Made by a program: the position numbers and the translations under genes. The notes beneath the pieces were generated by a model. That model was not told the origin of the DNA. It saw nothing but the letters and a program-made list of their open reading frames with translations, and searched no databases. Positions 46,892-56,652 of a DNA stretch of 64,000 bases are shown one piece after another. This DNA is from Hymenobacter sp. H14-R3 (GTDB taxonomy: Bacteria; Bacteroidota; Bacteroidia; Cytophagales; Hymenobacteraceae). Location: the NCBI RefSeq assembly GCF_030063445.1, contig NZ_JASITD010000003.1, positions 1 to 64,000 on the forward strand, given 5' to 3'. How positions within the stretch are numbered: the stretch's first letter is position 1; every line of letters starts with the position of its first letter.

Positions 46892-48547
46892 CTACTGCTT
46901 ATTAGAATCCACTACCGGCCGCTCCTCCCGGTTGGCCAGCTCCCATGCGGTGTAAAACACCAGCCGCGCCCGCGCCTCCAGCTTCTCAAACTCGATTTTG
47001 GCAATCTCGTCGCTCGCCTCGTGGTAATCGGGATGCACGCCATTGAAGAAGAACGCCACCGGGATTTTATGCACCGCGAAGTTGTAATGGTCCGAGCGGT
47101 AGTAGAAGCGGTTCGGGTCGTTGGGGTCGTTGAAGCGGAAATCGAGGTCGATATTACCGTGGGTGCGGTTGGCCTCCTGCAATACGCTGTGCAGCTGCGA
47201 CGACAGCTTGTCGCTGCCGATAACGTACACGTAATCAGGCTTATTCAGGTGCGCCTCATCACTGCGGCCAATCATGTCGATGTTGAGGTCGGCGATGGTG
47301 TTAGCCAGCGGAAACACCGGGTGGCTGGTGTAGTACTCCGAGCCCAGCAGGCCTTTCTCCTCGCCCGTGTTAGCCAAAAACAAGATGCTGCGGCGCGGCC
47401 CGTGCCCGGCGCGGGCGGCCTTGGTAAAGGCCTGCGCAATAGCCAGCATGCCCACCGTACCCGAGCCATCGTCGTCGGCCCCGTTGTACACCTCGCCCCC
47501 AATGATGCCCAGGTGGTCGTAGTGCGCCGACACCACCAATACCTCGTCCTGCTTATCGGTGCCCGGCAAGAAGCCCAGCACATTTTCGGTGCCCACCTCG
47601 CTGCGCTGCTGCGGCGCGCTAAGGCTGAATTTCACGGGCTTCAGCTTATTGGCCACCGGCTGCCTGGCGGTAGCCGTGGCGGCCTCGTAGCTGCGAATAG
47701 TAGCCTCGTTGGTGCCCAGCAGCTTCAGGGCCAGGGCCGGCGACACGAAAAACGACGGGGCCCGCCCACCCGCCGCGTCGGCGGCTGCAATGGTGGGCTG
47801 CATCACGCGCGGGGCCAGCCGGGCCGCCACCTTGGCGAAATCGCTTTTGCCCGAAAAATCGACGAAGAACACGCTGCGCGCCCCCTTCTGGGCGGCTAGC
47901 GCGGCCTTGGCCCGAAAATCGACGGCCCACTTGGTGGCACTACCGTCGGGGCTGAGCACCGACTTGCCGTCGGCCGTGTGGGGCTCGCCCAGCAACACAA
48001 TGATATCCTGGCCTTTCACGTCGCGGCCGGCGTAGTCGAAGTACGGGCCCTGCTCGATGCCGTAGCCCACAAACACCGGCTGCACCGCCGTGGCCTGCTG
48101 GAACGGCGAGCGCCCGAAAGCGTAAAAATCTTTCAGCCACTCGTAGGCCTTGCCGCCCACCGTGAGCGTGCCGCCCGGCAGCCAGGAGCTGCGCTCCAGG
48201 TTGAAGGTTTGCAAATACGGGTTGGCGGCATTGCTGACCACCGGGGCCACCAGGCTGTCGGCGGCAAACTGCTGGCTGATGTAGGCGGCGGCCATTTTCT
48301 GACCCTTAGTGCCGGTTTCGCGGCCCTCATACTCGTCGGAAGCCAGCACGCCGAGGTCGCGCCGCAGGTGCTCCTGCGTGATGTAGCGGGTGGCATAAAG
48401 GGCAGCGTAGTCGGCGGCCGGCGCGGGCGGCGCGTCTTTTTTGGCCAGGGTGCCGGGCTTAAATTTAGTTTTGACCTTGGTGGGCGTTTGGGCTAGCAGC
48501 GGCGCGGGCAGGGCCAGAGCGGCCAGTAGCAGAGCAGTATATTTCAT
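46892..48547 (-). CDS. Secreted M28-family zinc aminopeptidase
   Basis: 551 residues from the ATG at 48547; MKYTALLLAALALPAPLLAQ is the signal peptide. Zinc ligands and catalytic residues of M28 are visible: H and D in VVSAHYDHLG, D in NGADDDGSGTV, E-E in LANTGEEKGLLGS, D in LNIDMIG and a C-terminal H in GVHPDYHE. A PA-like inserted domain lies at about 130-280. Probable aminopeptidase for extracellular peptides. Its stop codon abuts the inverted-repeat cassette. Confidence 0.92.
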   Translation of the reverse strand: MKYTALLLAALALPAPLLAQTPTKVKTKFKPGTLAKKDAPPAPAADYAALYATRYITQEHLRRDLGVLASDEYEGRETGTKGQKMAAAYISQQFAADSLVAPVVSNAANPYLQTFNLERSSWLPGGTLTVGGKAYEWLKDFYAFGRSPFQQATAVQPVFVGYGIEQGPYFDYAGRDVKGQDIIVLLGEPHTADGKSVLSPDGSATKWAVDFRAKAALAAQKGARSVFFVDFSGKSDFAKVAARLAPRVMQPTIAAADAAGGRAPSFFVSPALALKLLGTNEATIRSYEAATATARQPVANKLKPVKFSLSAPQQRSEVGTENVLGFLPGTDKQDEVLVVSAHYDHLGIIGGEVYNGADDDGSGTVGMLAIAQAFTKAARAGHGPRRSILFLANTGEEKGLLGSEYYTSHPVFPLANTIADLNIDMIGRSDEAHLNKPDYVYVIGSDKLSSQLHSVLQEANRTHGNIDLDFRFNDPNDPNRFYYRSDHYNFAVHKIPVAFFFNGVHPDYHEASDEIAKIEFEKLEARARLVFYTAWELANREERPVVDSNKQ

Positions 48548-48651
48548 AAAGTAGAAACGCGCTACGGCGCGCTCAGGCGGTAGAGTTGGCAATTGCTGGT
48601 AACGACAGTTCAGACGACGGCAACGATAGCGCGCCATGGCGCGGGCCATCG

Positions 48652-49131
48652 TTATTCTTTGGTAATCAACACGGTGGCGTAGGCGGCCACGCCCTCGCGG
48701 CGGCCCACGAAACCCAGCTTTTCGGTAGTAGTGGCTTTAATGGAAATCAGGTCTTCCTCCAGGCCCATTACCTCGGCCAGCACGCGCTGCATAGCCGGAA
48801 TGTGGGGGTTCACCTTGGGCTGCTCCAGGCAGATGGTGGAATCTATGTTGCTGATTTCGTAGCCCTTGGCGCGCAAAATGCGCATCACCTCGGCCAGCAG
48901 GCGCTTCGAGTCGATGCCCTTGTACTGGGGGTCGGTATCGGGGAAGTGGAAGCCGATGTCGCGCAGGTTGGCCGCGCCCAGCAGCGCGTCGCAAATAACG
49001 TGGATGAGCACGTCGGCATCGGAGTGGCCGAGCGCGCCGTGGGTGTGCGGCACCTCGATGCCGCCGAGCCAGAAGGGCAGGCCGGGCTGCAGTTGGTGAA
49101 CGTCGTAGCCGAAGCCAACGCGGATTTTCAT
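48652..49131 (-). CDS. ispF: 2-C-methyl-D-erythritol 2,4-cyclodiphosphate synthase
   Basis: 159 residues from the ATG at 49131. Fifth enzyme of the MEP isoprenoid pathway; forms a trimer. Metal ligands D10 and H12 in VGFGYDVHQL, and H43 region in GALGHSDADVLIH; the conserved SNIDSTICLEQPKVNPHI and ISIKATTTEKLGFVGRREG are family motifs. Cytosolic. The upstream frame to 49260 is not family-like. Confidence 0.95.
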   Translation of the reverse strand: MKIRVGFGYDVHQLQPGLPFWLGGIEVPHTHGALGHSDADVLIHVICDALLGAANLRDIGFHFPDTDPQYKGIDSKRLLAEVMRILRAKGYEISNIDSTICLEQPKVNPHIPAMQRVLAEVMGLEEDLISIKATTTEKLGFVGRREGVAAYATVLITKE

Positions 49132-49243
49132 AAGCGCAAAAAGAAAATGGGAAAAACTACCCCGCCACGAAAGTAAAACGGCGGGCCGCTCGTCATGCCA
49201 AGCGCGGCCCAACCGGGGCGGCTGGCTCGACGAAAGAAACTTT

Positions 49244-49283
49244 GGAAACTTTGAACTCACCTAAAGTTTCCGGCGTATCTTTG
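49244..49283 (+). promoter_or_regulatory. Promoter of the efflux operon with a TetR operator
   Basis: GGAAACTTT (49244-49252) and AAAGTTTCC (49263-49271) are perfect 9-bp inverted repeats with a 10-bp spacer; an additional GAAACTTT at 49236-49243 forms a direct repeat with a 9-bp period. The -7 box TATCTTTG (49276-49283) matches the consensus, with TTTG (49250-49253) 22 bp upstream. Operator and promoter overlap, implying autorepression by the TetR protein. Confidence 0.7.
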
Positions 49284-49294
49284 CCGTGTTAAAC

Positions 49295-49909
49295 ATGGAA
49301 ATCAAAGACCGCATTATCACCCGCGCCGCTGCGCTCTTCATGCGCAACGGCATCAAGAGCGTGAGCATGGACGACGTGGCCGCCGACCTCGGCATGTCGA
49401 AGAAAACGCTTTATAAAACCTTCACCAACAAGGATGACATTGTGCTGGCCGTGATATCGGGCCACTTGTGCCAGGCGCAGGGCGAGTGCTCGCGCGTGGC
49501 TAGCCACGCCGCCGATGCGGTGGAAGAGATGCTCACCATCTCGGCCTGGGCCGACCAGCAGTTCACCAATATTCACCCCAGCATTTTCCACGACCTGCGC
49601 AAGTATTACCCCACGGCCTGGGCGCTGTTTTCGGAGCACAAGGGCACGTTTATCCTCGACCAGATAACCCAGAACCTACGCCGGGGCATTGCCGAGGGGC
49701 TGTTTCGGACTGGCCTCGACGTGGAGGTGCTGGCCCGCCTCAACCTGGCCCAGATTGAGCTGGCCTTCGACCCCGACCTCTACCCTCCCACCCAGTTTGC
49801 ACCCGTGCGGGTGAATAAGGTATTCGACGAGCATTTTTTGCTGGGCGTGGCTACGCTCAAAGGTCACCGGCTATTCAATAAGTACCAACACATTACGGAG
49901 GAGGAATAA
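49295..49909 (+). CDS. TetR-family repressor of the efflux operon
   Basis: 204 residues from the ATG at 49295; a GTG at 49286 is less likely since transcription probably starts around there. The N-terminal helix-turn-helix is FMRNGIKSVSMDDVAADLGM and SKKTLYKTFTNKDD. The C-terminal ligand domain is helical with no known signature. First gene of tetR-tolC-MFP-RND, 45 bp before tolC. Confidence 0.9.
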   Translation: MEIKDRIITRAAALFMRNGIKSVSMDDVAADLGMSKKTLYKTFTNKDDIVLAVISGHLCQAQGECSRVASHAADAVEEMLTISAWADQQFTNIHPSIFHDLRKYYPTAWALFSEHKGTFILDQITQNLRRGIAEGLFRTGLDVEVLARLNLAQIELAFDPDLYPPTQFAPVRVNKVFDEHFLLGVATLKGHRLFNKYQHITEEE

Positions 49910-49954
49910 GCTGCTTGCCAGCTGGTTTCGACAAGTTCTTTCGTTTACCAATCC

Positions 49955-51631
49955 ATGAAAAAAAGTACTCTGGGGGTCTTGCTGGCGGCCTCGGCGCTGG
50001 CGCTGGGCCCGTGGGCCCCGGCCCTGGCCCAAACGCCGGCTGCCCTGCCCACCCCGCCCCTCGCCGGCCCCATGGCCCTGAGCCTGCAACAGGCCGTGCG
50101 CTACGCCGTGGCCAACAAGCCCAGCCTGCTCAGCACCCGCCTGGCCGAGCAAACCGCCCACGCCAAGGTAGGTGAGGTGAAGGCCCAGGGCCTGCCGCAG
50201 CTCAACCTGGGGGCCAACCTGGCCGACAACTTCAAGCTGCAAAAGAGCCTGATTGACCCGAGCGCCTTTGGCGGCGGCGCGGGTGCGCTAAACGGCACCA
50301 CGCTCACGCAACGCGATATTGCGGCCGCCCAGGCGGGCCAGGCCGTGACCCTGTCGCCCGCCTACGCCGCGCCCGTGGCGCTGCCGCCCCAGGCCATTGC
50401 CTTCGGCCTGCAATACGCGGGCAACTCGTCGCTATCGCTCTCGCAGCAGCTTTTCGACGGCTCGTATCTCATTGGCCTCAAGGCTTCTAAGGTGTATGAG
50501 GAGCTGAGCCACAAGCAAACCCAGCAGGCCGAAATCGACGTGGTGGAGCAGGTGAGCAAGGCCTATTACAGCACGCTGGTGGCCCGCTCGCGCCTCACGC
50601 TGCTGGCCCGCAACGTGCAGCGCCTCGACACGGTGCTGTACCAAACCAACCAAACCTTTAAGGCGGGCTTTGCCGAAAAGCTCGACGTGGACCGCCTGCG
50701 CGTACAGCGCAACAACCTGGTGGTGGAGCAGCAGAAAGCCCTGCGCCTCACCACCTTAAGCGTGGCCCTGCTCAAGTTTCAGATGGGCTTGCCCCAGGCG
50801 CAGCCCGTGCAACTCACCGACTCGCTCGGCGCGGCCGTGGTGGATGCCGGCACCCTGCGCCGCAACCTGGGCACGGCCGATTTCAACAACGGCGGTGGGG
50901 TCGATGGCCTCGGCGGCGTGCCCAGCGCGCCCCTCAATGCGCCTACTGGTGCCCCCACCAGCGCGCCTGGCCTCAATAACAACAACGGCCAGCCGGTGCA
51001 GGCCCAGGCGGCCTTCAACTACAACAACCGCATCGAGTTCTCGACCCTGCAAACCCAGCAGGCGCTGGCGGGCCTCGACCTGCGCAACCGCACGGCGGGC
51101 GCCTACCCGCGCCTCGCCTTCACGGCGGCCTACGGCTTTTCTGGCTCGGCCAAAACGGTGAGCGACCTGTTTGCCTTCCGCGGGCCCGATTCGCGCAACG
51201 CCAACAATTTTCCCAACCAGAACTGGTTTGGCTTCGGCAACGTGGGCCTGGCCCTCAACGTGCCGGTGTTTGATGGCTTCCGCCGCCGCTACCAGGTGCA
51301 GCAGGCGCGCATTGCGCAGCAAACCATTGAGAAGGGCATGGAAACCCTGCGCCAGAGCATCGACTTGCAGGACACGCAGAGCCGCACCACGCTCATCAAC
51401 GCCCTCGATGTGCTTGACAACCAGAAGGCTAACCTCGACCTGGCCGCCGACGTGGCCCGCGTCACGCGCATCAAGTTCAACGCCGGCGTGGGCTCCAACA
51501 TCGAAGTGATTACGGCCGAAACCTCCCTGCGCGAGTCGCAAACCAACTACTACGCCGCCATTTACGATGTGCTGGTGGCCAAGGTAGACCGCGACAAAGC
51601 CACCGGCGAGCTGTACAGCCAAGCCAAGTAA
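49955..51631 (+). CDS. TolC-family outer membrane efflux protein
   Basis: 558 residues. Signal peptide ends in ALAQ. Two repeats of the OEP fold are visible, LSLQQAVRYAVANKPSLLS and RTAGAYPRLAFTAAYGFSG with the flanking long alpha-helices. A Gly/Ala/Pro-rich insertion at about 320-350 (GGGVDGLGGVP) is unusual. Forms the trimeric outer-membrane duct for the MFP and RND subunits encoded downstream. Confidence 0.9.
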   Translation: MKKSTLGVLLAASALALGPWAPALAQTPAALPTPPLAGPMALSLQQAVRYAVANKPSLLSTRLAEQTAHAKVGEVKAQGLPQLNLGANLADNFKLQKSLIDPSAFGGGAGALNGTTLTQRDIAAAQAGQAVTLSPAYAAPVALPPQAIAFGLQYAGNSSLSLSQQLFDGSYLIGLKASKVYEELSHKQTQQAEIDVVEQVSKAYYSTLVARSRLTLLARNVQRLDTVLYQTNQTFKAGFAEKLDVDRLRVQRNNLVVEQQKALRLTTLSVALLKFQMGLPQAQPVQLTDSLGAAVVDAGTLRRNLGTADFNNGGGVDGLGGVPSAPLNAPTGAPTSAPGLNNNNGQPVQAQAAFNYNNRIEFSTLQTQQALAGLDLRNRTAGAYPRLAFTAAYGFSGSAKTVSDLFAFRGPDSRNANNFPNQNWFGFGNVGLALNVPVFDGFRRRYQVQQARIAQQTIEKGMETLRQSIDLQDTQSRTTLINALDVLDNQKANLDLAADVARVTRIKFNAGVGSNIEVITAETSLRESQTNYYAAIYDVLVAKVDRDKATGELYSQAK

Positions 51632-51640
51632 CCCCTTGAA

Positions 51641-51737
51641 AAAGAACGTCCTGCTGAGTGTGCCGAAGCATCTCGCCTGAACCGTTGAGTAGTTGAATTA
51701 GTAACCCCGCGAGATGCTTCGGCAAGCTCAGCATGAC
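51641..51737. repeat. Palindromic intergenic repeat, family A, copy 5
   Basis: AAGAACGTCCTGCTGAGTG on the left and AAGCTCAGCATGAC on the right, with GAAGCATCTCGC and GCGAGATGCTTC pairs. The right arm overlaps an in-frame ATG (51733) of the next gene, but the likely start is the ATG at 51748. Lies inside the efflux operon, between tolC and the MFP gene. Confidence 0.85.
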
Positions 51738-51747
51738 CACTACCCCA

Positions 51748-52875
51748 ATGCGCCCCACTTCCTTACTTTTTTCCGCCACCCTGGCCGTTGCCCTCGCTTC
51801 GTGCGGCGGTGCCAAAGACCCCAAAGCGGAGCTAGCCACGCTGAAAGCCAACCAGGCCGCCACCCAGGCCAAAATTGCCGACCTCGAAGCCAAAACCGGC
51901 GCGGGTAAGGCGGCCGAGGCCGCCGGCGCGGTGCCGGTATCGGTGCTGAAAGTGACACCCCAGAACTTTGCCGGCTACCTTGAAGTACAGGGCCGCGTCG
52001 ATTTCGACCAGAACGCCACCGTGGGCGCCCGCGCCGCCGGCACGCTCACCAGCGTGCGCGTGCAGCGCGGCGACCGCGTGAGCAAAGGCCAGGTGCTGGC
52101 CACCGTGGATGCCAGCATCCTGGACGCCAACATGGCCGAGCTGCGCACCCGCCTGGACCTGGCCCGCATCATCTACCAGAAGCAGGCCGGCCTGTGGAAG
52201 CAGCAGATTGGCACCGAAATTCAGTACCTGCAAGCCAAGAACACCTACGAGGGCTTGCAGCGCAACCTCTCGACCCTCAACCAGCAGCGGGCTCTCTACA
52301 ATGTGGTGGCCCCCTACGCCGGCGTGGTCGACAACGTGCTGCCCAAGCTGGGCGAAACCGTGGCCCCCGGCGCGCCCGTGGTGCAGCTCAACAGCGGCAA
52401 GGGCGGCAAGATTCTGGCCGATGTGAGCGAAGCCTACGCGGGCAGCATCAAGGCCGGCGACAAGGCCTTCGTATCGTTGCCCGACCTGGGTAACGAGCAG
52501 ATTGCGAGTACCGTACGTACCGTGAGCCGCACCATTTCGGCCACCAGCCGCACGTTTACCGTGGAGCTGCGCCTGCCCGGCAACCAGGCCGGCAAGCTGC
52601 GCCCCAACATGGTGGCCACCGTGCGCATTCAGAACTACGGCAGCAACAACACCACCGTGCTGCCCGTGGACCTGGTGCAGCACGACGAGGAAAACGCCTA
52701 CGTGCTGGTAGTCAACCGCGAGGGTGGCAAGGCAGTGGCCGCCAAGCGCATCATCAAAACCGGCCAGACCTACAACGGCAAGCAGGAAATCACGAGCGGC
52801 CTCAAGCCCGGCGACGAGGTTATCTCGGCCGGCTACCAGAACCTGAATGAAGGCCAGTTGGTGAAAATCAGCTAA
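51748..52875 (+). CDS. RND efflux periplasmic adaptor (membrane fusion lipoprotein)
   Basis: 375 residues from the ATG at 51748. LPTS-like signal [21 protein letters not shown] is a lipoprotein signal with lipobox LASC. The hairpin-barrel-sandwich fold typical of AcrA is seen as [20 protein letters not shown], the lipoyl half [20 protein letters not shown] and the second half [20 protein letters not shown]. Coiled coil at about 125-165. Couples the RND pump to TolC. Confidence 0.92.
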   Translation: MRPTSLLFSATLAVALASCGGAKDPKAELATLKANQAATQAKIADLEAKTGAGKAAEAAGAVPVSVLKVTPQNFAGYLEVQGRVDFDQNATVGARAAGTLTSVRVQRGDRVSKGQVLATVDASILDANMAELRTRLDLARIIYQKQAGLWKQQIGTEIQYLQAKNTYEGLQRNLSTLNQQRALYNVVAPYAGVVDNVLPKLGETVAPGAPVVQLNSGKGGKILADVSEAYAGSIKAGDKAFVSLPDLGNEQIASTVRTVSRTISATSRTFTVELRLPGNQAGKLRPNMVATVRIQNYGSNNTTVLPVDLVQHDEENAYVLVVNREGGKAVAAKRIIKTGQTYNGKQEITSGLKPGDEVISAGYQNLNEGQLVKIS

Positions 52876-52886
52876 GCATTAGTTGC

Positions 52887-53027
52887 CTGCCCTAGCGTGC
52901 GCCTCACCCCCCGGCCCCCTCTCCGAAAAGGAGAGGGGGAGCCTGACGACTACTACCGTCCGCTTGCGGTTGGCTCCCCCTCTCCTTTCCGGAGAGGGGG
53001 CCGGGGGGTGAGGCGCAGCTAGGGCAG
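52887..53027. repeat. Large nested palindrome (CTCACCCCCCGGCCCCCTCTCC family)
   Basis: The outer arms (52887 on, and up to 53027) are complementary, and each arm contains its own short palindrome of CCCCCTCTCC and GGAGAGGGGG. It belongs to a dispersed repeat type I recognise in other bacterial genomes. It lies in the 216-bp gap between the MFP and RND genes of a presumed operon. Confidence 0.85.
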
Positions 53028-53091
53028 TACCAGCACAGTATTAATAAGTAAACTATATACCCTTCACCTAGCAGCTAAAAGCTTACAGACT

Positions 53092-56000
53092 ATGCAGGAT
53101 ATTGAGAAGGAATTTGGACCCACCAGCTGGTCCATCAATAACAAGACGAGCATCTACATCATCACCCTGATGCTGACGATTGCCGGCTTGTTTGCCTACG
53201 TGAAGCTGGGCAAGGAGAAATTCCCGGACATCGTGATTCCGCGCATTATCGTGGCCACGGTGTACCCCGGTACTTCGCCCACCGACATCGAGAACCTGGT
53301 GACCCGCCAGCTCGAAAAAGAGATTAAGAGCGTGAACGGGGTGAAGAAGATAAGCTCGACTTCCAACCAGGACTATTGCATTGTGGACGTGGAGTTTAAC
53401 TCCGGCGTCGATGTGCAGGCCGCCAAGCAGCTCATCAAGGATGCCGTGGACAAGGCCAGCACCGAGCTGCCCAACGACCTGCCCAGCGCCCCGCTGGTGA
53501 AGGAAGTCAACATCTCGGAGCAGCCCATCATGTACGTCAACCTGAGCGGCAACCTGCCCGCCGCTCAGCTCAAAAAGCTCGCCGACGACTTCCAGGACAA
53601 GATTGAGGCGCTGCCCGAAATCACCCGCGTCGATATTGTGGGGGCTCTGGAGCAGCAGGTGAACGTGGATGTGGACCTGTACAAGCTGCAAGCCTCGCAG
53701 CTCAGCTTTACGGATATTGAGGCGGCCATTGCCCGCGAAAACATCACGATATCAGGGGGTTCCATCGACGTGGGGGCGCAGAAGCGCGCCGTGCGCGTGG
53801 CTGGCCAGTACGTGAACGCCGCCGACATTGCCAACATCCAGATTAAGAACCTGCGCGGCTCGCCAGTGCGCCTCGGCGACATTGCCACCGTGCAGGACGG
53901 CTTCAAGGACCGCGAAAGCTTTGCCCGCCTCGATGGCCAGTCGGCCGTGGCCCTCAACGTGGTGAAGCGCCAGGGCGAGAACCTGCTCGACGCCTCCGAC
54001 AAGATTCACGCGCTGGTGAAGGAGTCGCAGGCCAGCATGCCCAAGGGCCTGAAAATCACGATTACCGGCGACTCGTCGAACGAAACCCGCACCACGCTTA
54101 CCGACCTGATTAACACCATTATCATCGGCTTTTTGCTGGTGACCCTGATTCTGATGTTTTTCATGGGCACCACCAACGCGCTCTTCGTGGGCTTGTCGGT
54201 GCCGCTGTCGATGTTCCTGGCGTTCATTATGTTGCCGCTGTTTGGCTTCTCGCTGAACATGATTGTGCTCTTCGCCTTTCTACTGGCGCTGGGCATTGTG
54301 GTGGACGATGCCATTGTGGTGATTGAAAACACCCACCGCCTGCTGCACGAGCACCCCAACCTGAGCACCGCCAAGGCGGCCAAGTTTGCGGCCGGCGAGG
54401 TGTTTATTCCGGTGCTGGCGGGCACGCTCACCACGGTAGCACCGTTTGTGCCGCTTATGTTCTGGCCCGGCATCGTGGGCTCGTTCATGTTCTACCTGCC
54501 GGTTACGCTCATTCTCACGCTGGGCGCTTCGCTCATCGTGGCCTTCGTAATGAACCCGGTGTTTGCCGTGAGCTTCATGCAGCGCGAGGAGCACCTGGAT
54601 AAGGTGGAGAAGCCCCAGCTGACCCGCAATTTCCTGCTGGGCATGGGCGGGATGCTGCTGGTGGCCATCGGCGGCTACCTGTCGGGCTCACCCTTCCTGG
54701 GCAACCTCATGCTCGCCGTCATCACCCTCTGCTTCCTCGATAAGTACGTGTTTGTGTACCTGATAGCCGGCTTCCAGCGCAGCTTGCTGCCCCGCCTCCA
54801 AAACGGCTACGCCCGGCTCGTGGAGCTGGCCGTGGGCGGCACGGTGTGGCGGCAGGGGGCCATTCTGGCCGGCCTGCTGGTGCTGGGCGTCATCAGCATT
54901 GTGGCCGTGGGCGCGCGCAAGCCCAAGGTGGACTTCTTCCCCAAGGGCGACCCCAAGTTCATTTATACTTACCTGCGCATGCCGGTGGGCACCCGCGTGG
55001 AGGTAACCGACTCCATCACCCGCATCCTCGAAAGCCGGGTGTACAAGGTGATTGGCCGCAACAACCCCGACGTGGAGTCGGTGATTACCAACGTGGCCAT
55101 TGGGGCCGGCGACCCCACCGAGGCCACGGCCGCCGGCACGTCGCAGTCGCACATGGGCAAGGTAGGCGTGGCCTTCAAGGAACTGAGCGAACAAAAAGGC
55201 AAGGCCACCCACATCTACATGGATGAGATTCGGGAGGCGGTAAAAGGCATTCCGGGGGCCGAGGTGTCGGTAGACCAGGAGAGCAGCGGGCCACCCCAGG
55301 GCAAGGCCGTGGCCATTGAGATAAGCGGCGACGACTACCCTAAGCTGGCTTCGCTGTCGAAGAAAGTGGAACGCTACATCGACTCGCTCAAGATTGGCGG
55401 CATCGAAGACCTGCGCTCCGACTTGCAGGACCGCAACCCCGAAATCGGGGTGAGCATCAACCGCACCCGCGCCAACCGTGAGGGCATCAGTACGGCCCAG
55501 ATTGGCTCGGAGGTGCGCACAGCCATCTACGGCTTCGAGGCCAGCAAATTCAAAACCCCCGATGATGAATACCCCATCCAGGTGCGCTACGCCAAGCCCT
55601 ACCGCAACAACGTGAACGCCATTGTGAACGCGCCGCTCACCTTCCGCGACGCTACCGGCGCGGTGCGCCAGGTACCCATCTCGGCCATTGCCGACGTTAC
55701 CTACGGCACCACCTACGGCGGCATCAAGCGCAAGGACACGCACCGCCTCATCACTATCTCGTCCAACGTGCTCAACGGTTTCACCGGCCCCGACGTGGTG
55801 GCCAACGTGGAGCGCGCCCTCAAGAGCTTCCCCACGCCGCCCGGCTACACCGTGAAAATGGGCGGTGCCCAGGAAGACCAGAAGGAAACCAGCGACTTCC
55901 TCGGCATAGCCGCCGTGGGGGCTATCGGCCTCATCTTCTTGGTATTGGTTACCCAGTTCAACTCGGTGAGCAAGCCGCTCATCATCCTCTCCGAAATCAT

Positions 56001-56532
56001 TTTCTCGATTATCGGCGTAATGCTCGGCCTAGCCATCTCGGGCATGAACATCTCCATTGTGATGACGGGCGTGGGCGTAATCGCGCTGGCCGGCATCGTG
56101 GTGAAGAACGGCATCCTGCTGGTCGAGTTCACCGACATGCTGCGCAGCCAGGGCATGGGCCTGCACGACGCCATTGTGCTGGCCGGCCGCACCCGCCTCA
56201 ACCCGGTTATCCTCACGGCCACGGCCGCCACGCTGGGCCTCATTCCGCTGGCCATCGGCCTCAACATCGACTTCTACGAGCTCTTCAACTCGGGCCACCC
56301 GCACTTTTTTCTGGGTGGCGAGTCGGTGGTGTTCTGGGGCCCGCTGGCCTGGACAATCATTTTTGGGTTAACGTTTGCAACCCTTATCACGCTCCTGGTA
56401 GTCCCGGTGATGTATCTGCTCAGCGAGAAACTGAAGGCCAAAATCTCGGGCCGCGACTACAACTCCCCGCCCCCCTCCCAGGAGGTAGATGAAGAGGAAG
56501 TAGAGGCGGCCACGCCCGCGGTACTGGCCTAA
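53092..56532 (+). CDS. RND-family multidrug efflux pump, inner membrane subunit
   Basis: 1146 residues, about 100 longer than AcrB. The two homologous halves each have six helices; LGIVVDDAIVVIENTHRLL contains the TM4 Asp-Asp proton-relay pair, and the second half has IALAGIVVKNGILLVEF. Between the halves there is an extra hydrophobic block (LLGMGGMLLVAIGGYLSG and LMLAVITLCFLDKYVFVYLI) that adds two or more helices, as seen in some Bacteroidota pumps. The acidic C-terminal tail (SQEVDEEEVEAA) is unusual. Proton-driven export of drugs or metabolites through TolC. Confidence 0.93.
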   Translation: MQDIEKEFGPTSWSINNKTSIYIITLMLTIAGLFAYVKLGKEKFPDIVIPRIIVATVYPGTSPTDIENLVTRQLEKEIKSVNGVKKISSTSNQDYCIVDVEFNSGVDVQAAKQLIKDAVDKASTELPNDLPSAPLVKEVNISEQPIMYVNLSGNLPAAQLKKLADDFQDKIEALPEITRVDIVGALEQQVNVDVDLYKLQASQLSFTDIEAAIARENITISGGSIDVGAQKRAVRVAGQYVNAADIANIQIKNLRGSPVRLGDIATVQDGFKDRESFARLDGQSAVALNVVKRQGENLLDASDKIHALVKESQASMPKGLKITITGDSSNETRTTLTDLINTIIIGFLLVTLILMFFMGTTNALFVGLSVPLSMFLAFIMLPLFGFSLNMIVLFAFLLALGIVVDDAIVVIENTHRLLHEHPNLSTAKAAKFAAGEVFIPVLAGTLTTVAPFVPLMFWPGIVGSFMFYLPVTLILTLGASLIVAFVMNPVFAVSFMQREEHLDKVEKPQLTRNFLLGMGGMLLVAIGGYLSGSPFLGNLMLAVITLCFLDKYVFVYLIAGFQRSLLPRLQNGYARLVELAVGGTVWRQGAILAGLLVLGVISIVAVGARKPKVDFFPKGDPKFIYTYLRMPVGTRVEVTDSITRILESRVYKVIGRNNPDVESVITNVAIGAGDPTEATAAGTSQSHMGKVGVAFKELSEQKGKATHIYMDEIREAVKGIPGAEVSVDQESSGPPQGKAVAIEISGDDYPKLASLSKKVERYIDSLKIGGIEDLRSDLQDRNPEIGVSINRTRANREGISTAQIGSEVRTAIYGFEASKFKTPDDEYPIQVRYAKPYRNNVNAIVNAPLTFRDATGAVRQVPISAIADVTYGTTYGGIKRKDTHRLITISSNVLNGFTGPDVVANVERALKSFPTPPGYTVKMGGAQEDQKETSDFLGIAAVGAIGLIFLVLVTQFNSVSKPLIILSEIIFSIIGVMLGLAISGMNISIVMTGVGVIALAGIVVKNGILLVEFTDMLRSQGMGLHDAIVLAGRTRLNPVILTATAATLGLIPLAIGLNIDFYELFNSGHPHFFLGGESVVFWGPLAWTIIFGLTFATLITLLVVPVMYLLSEKLKAKISGRDYNSPPPSQEVDEEEVEAATPAVLA

Positions 56533-56652
56533 AGTTTGCGACGGTCCGCCGGTTGCTACCCACCACTCAGCGAGTGCACAGCAGCAACCGGCGATACCCC
56601 GCATTCCCGGTATACCTCACTTCCTTATTTTTCTGTTATTGCAAAAAGTTTT

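Noticed and set aside
51733..51747. ATG at 51733 as the start of the MFP gene
   Set aside because: It is part of the palindromic repeat arm; starting at 51748 places the lipoprotein signal at the N-terminus.
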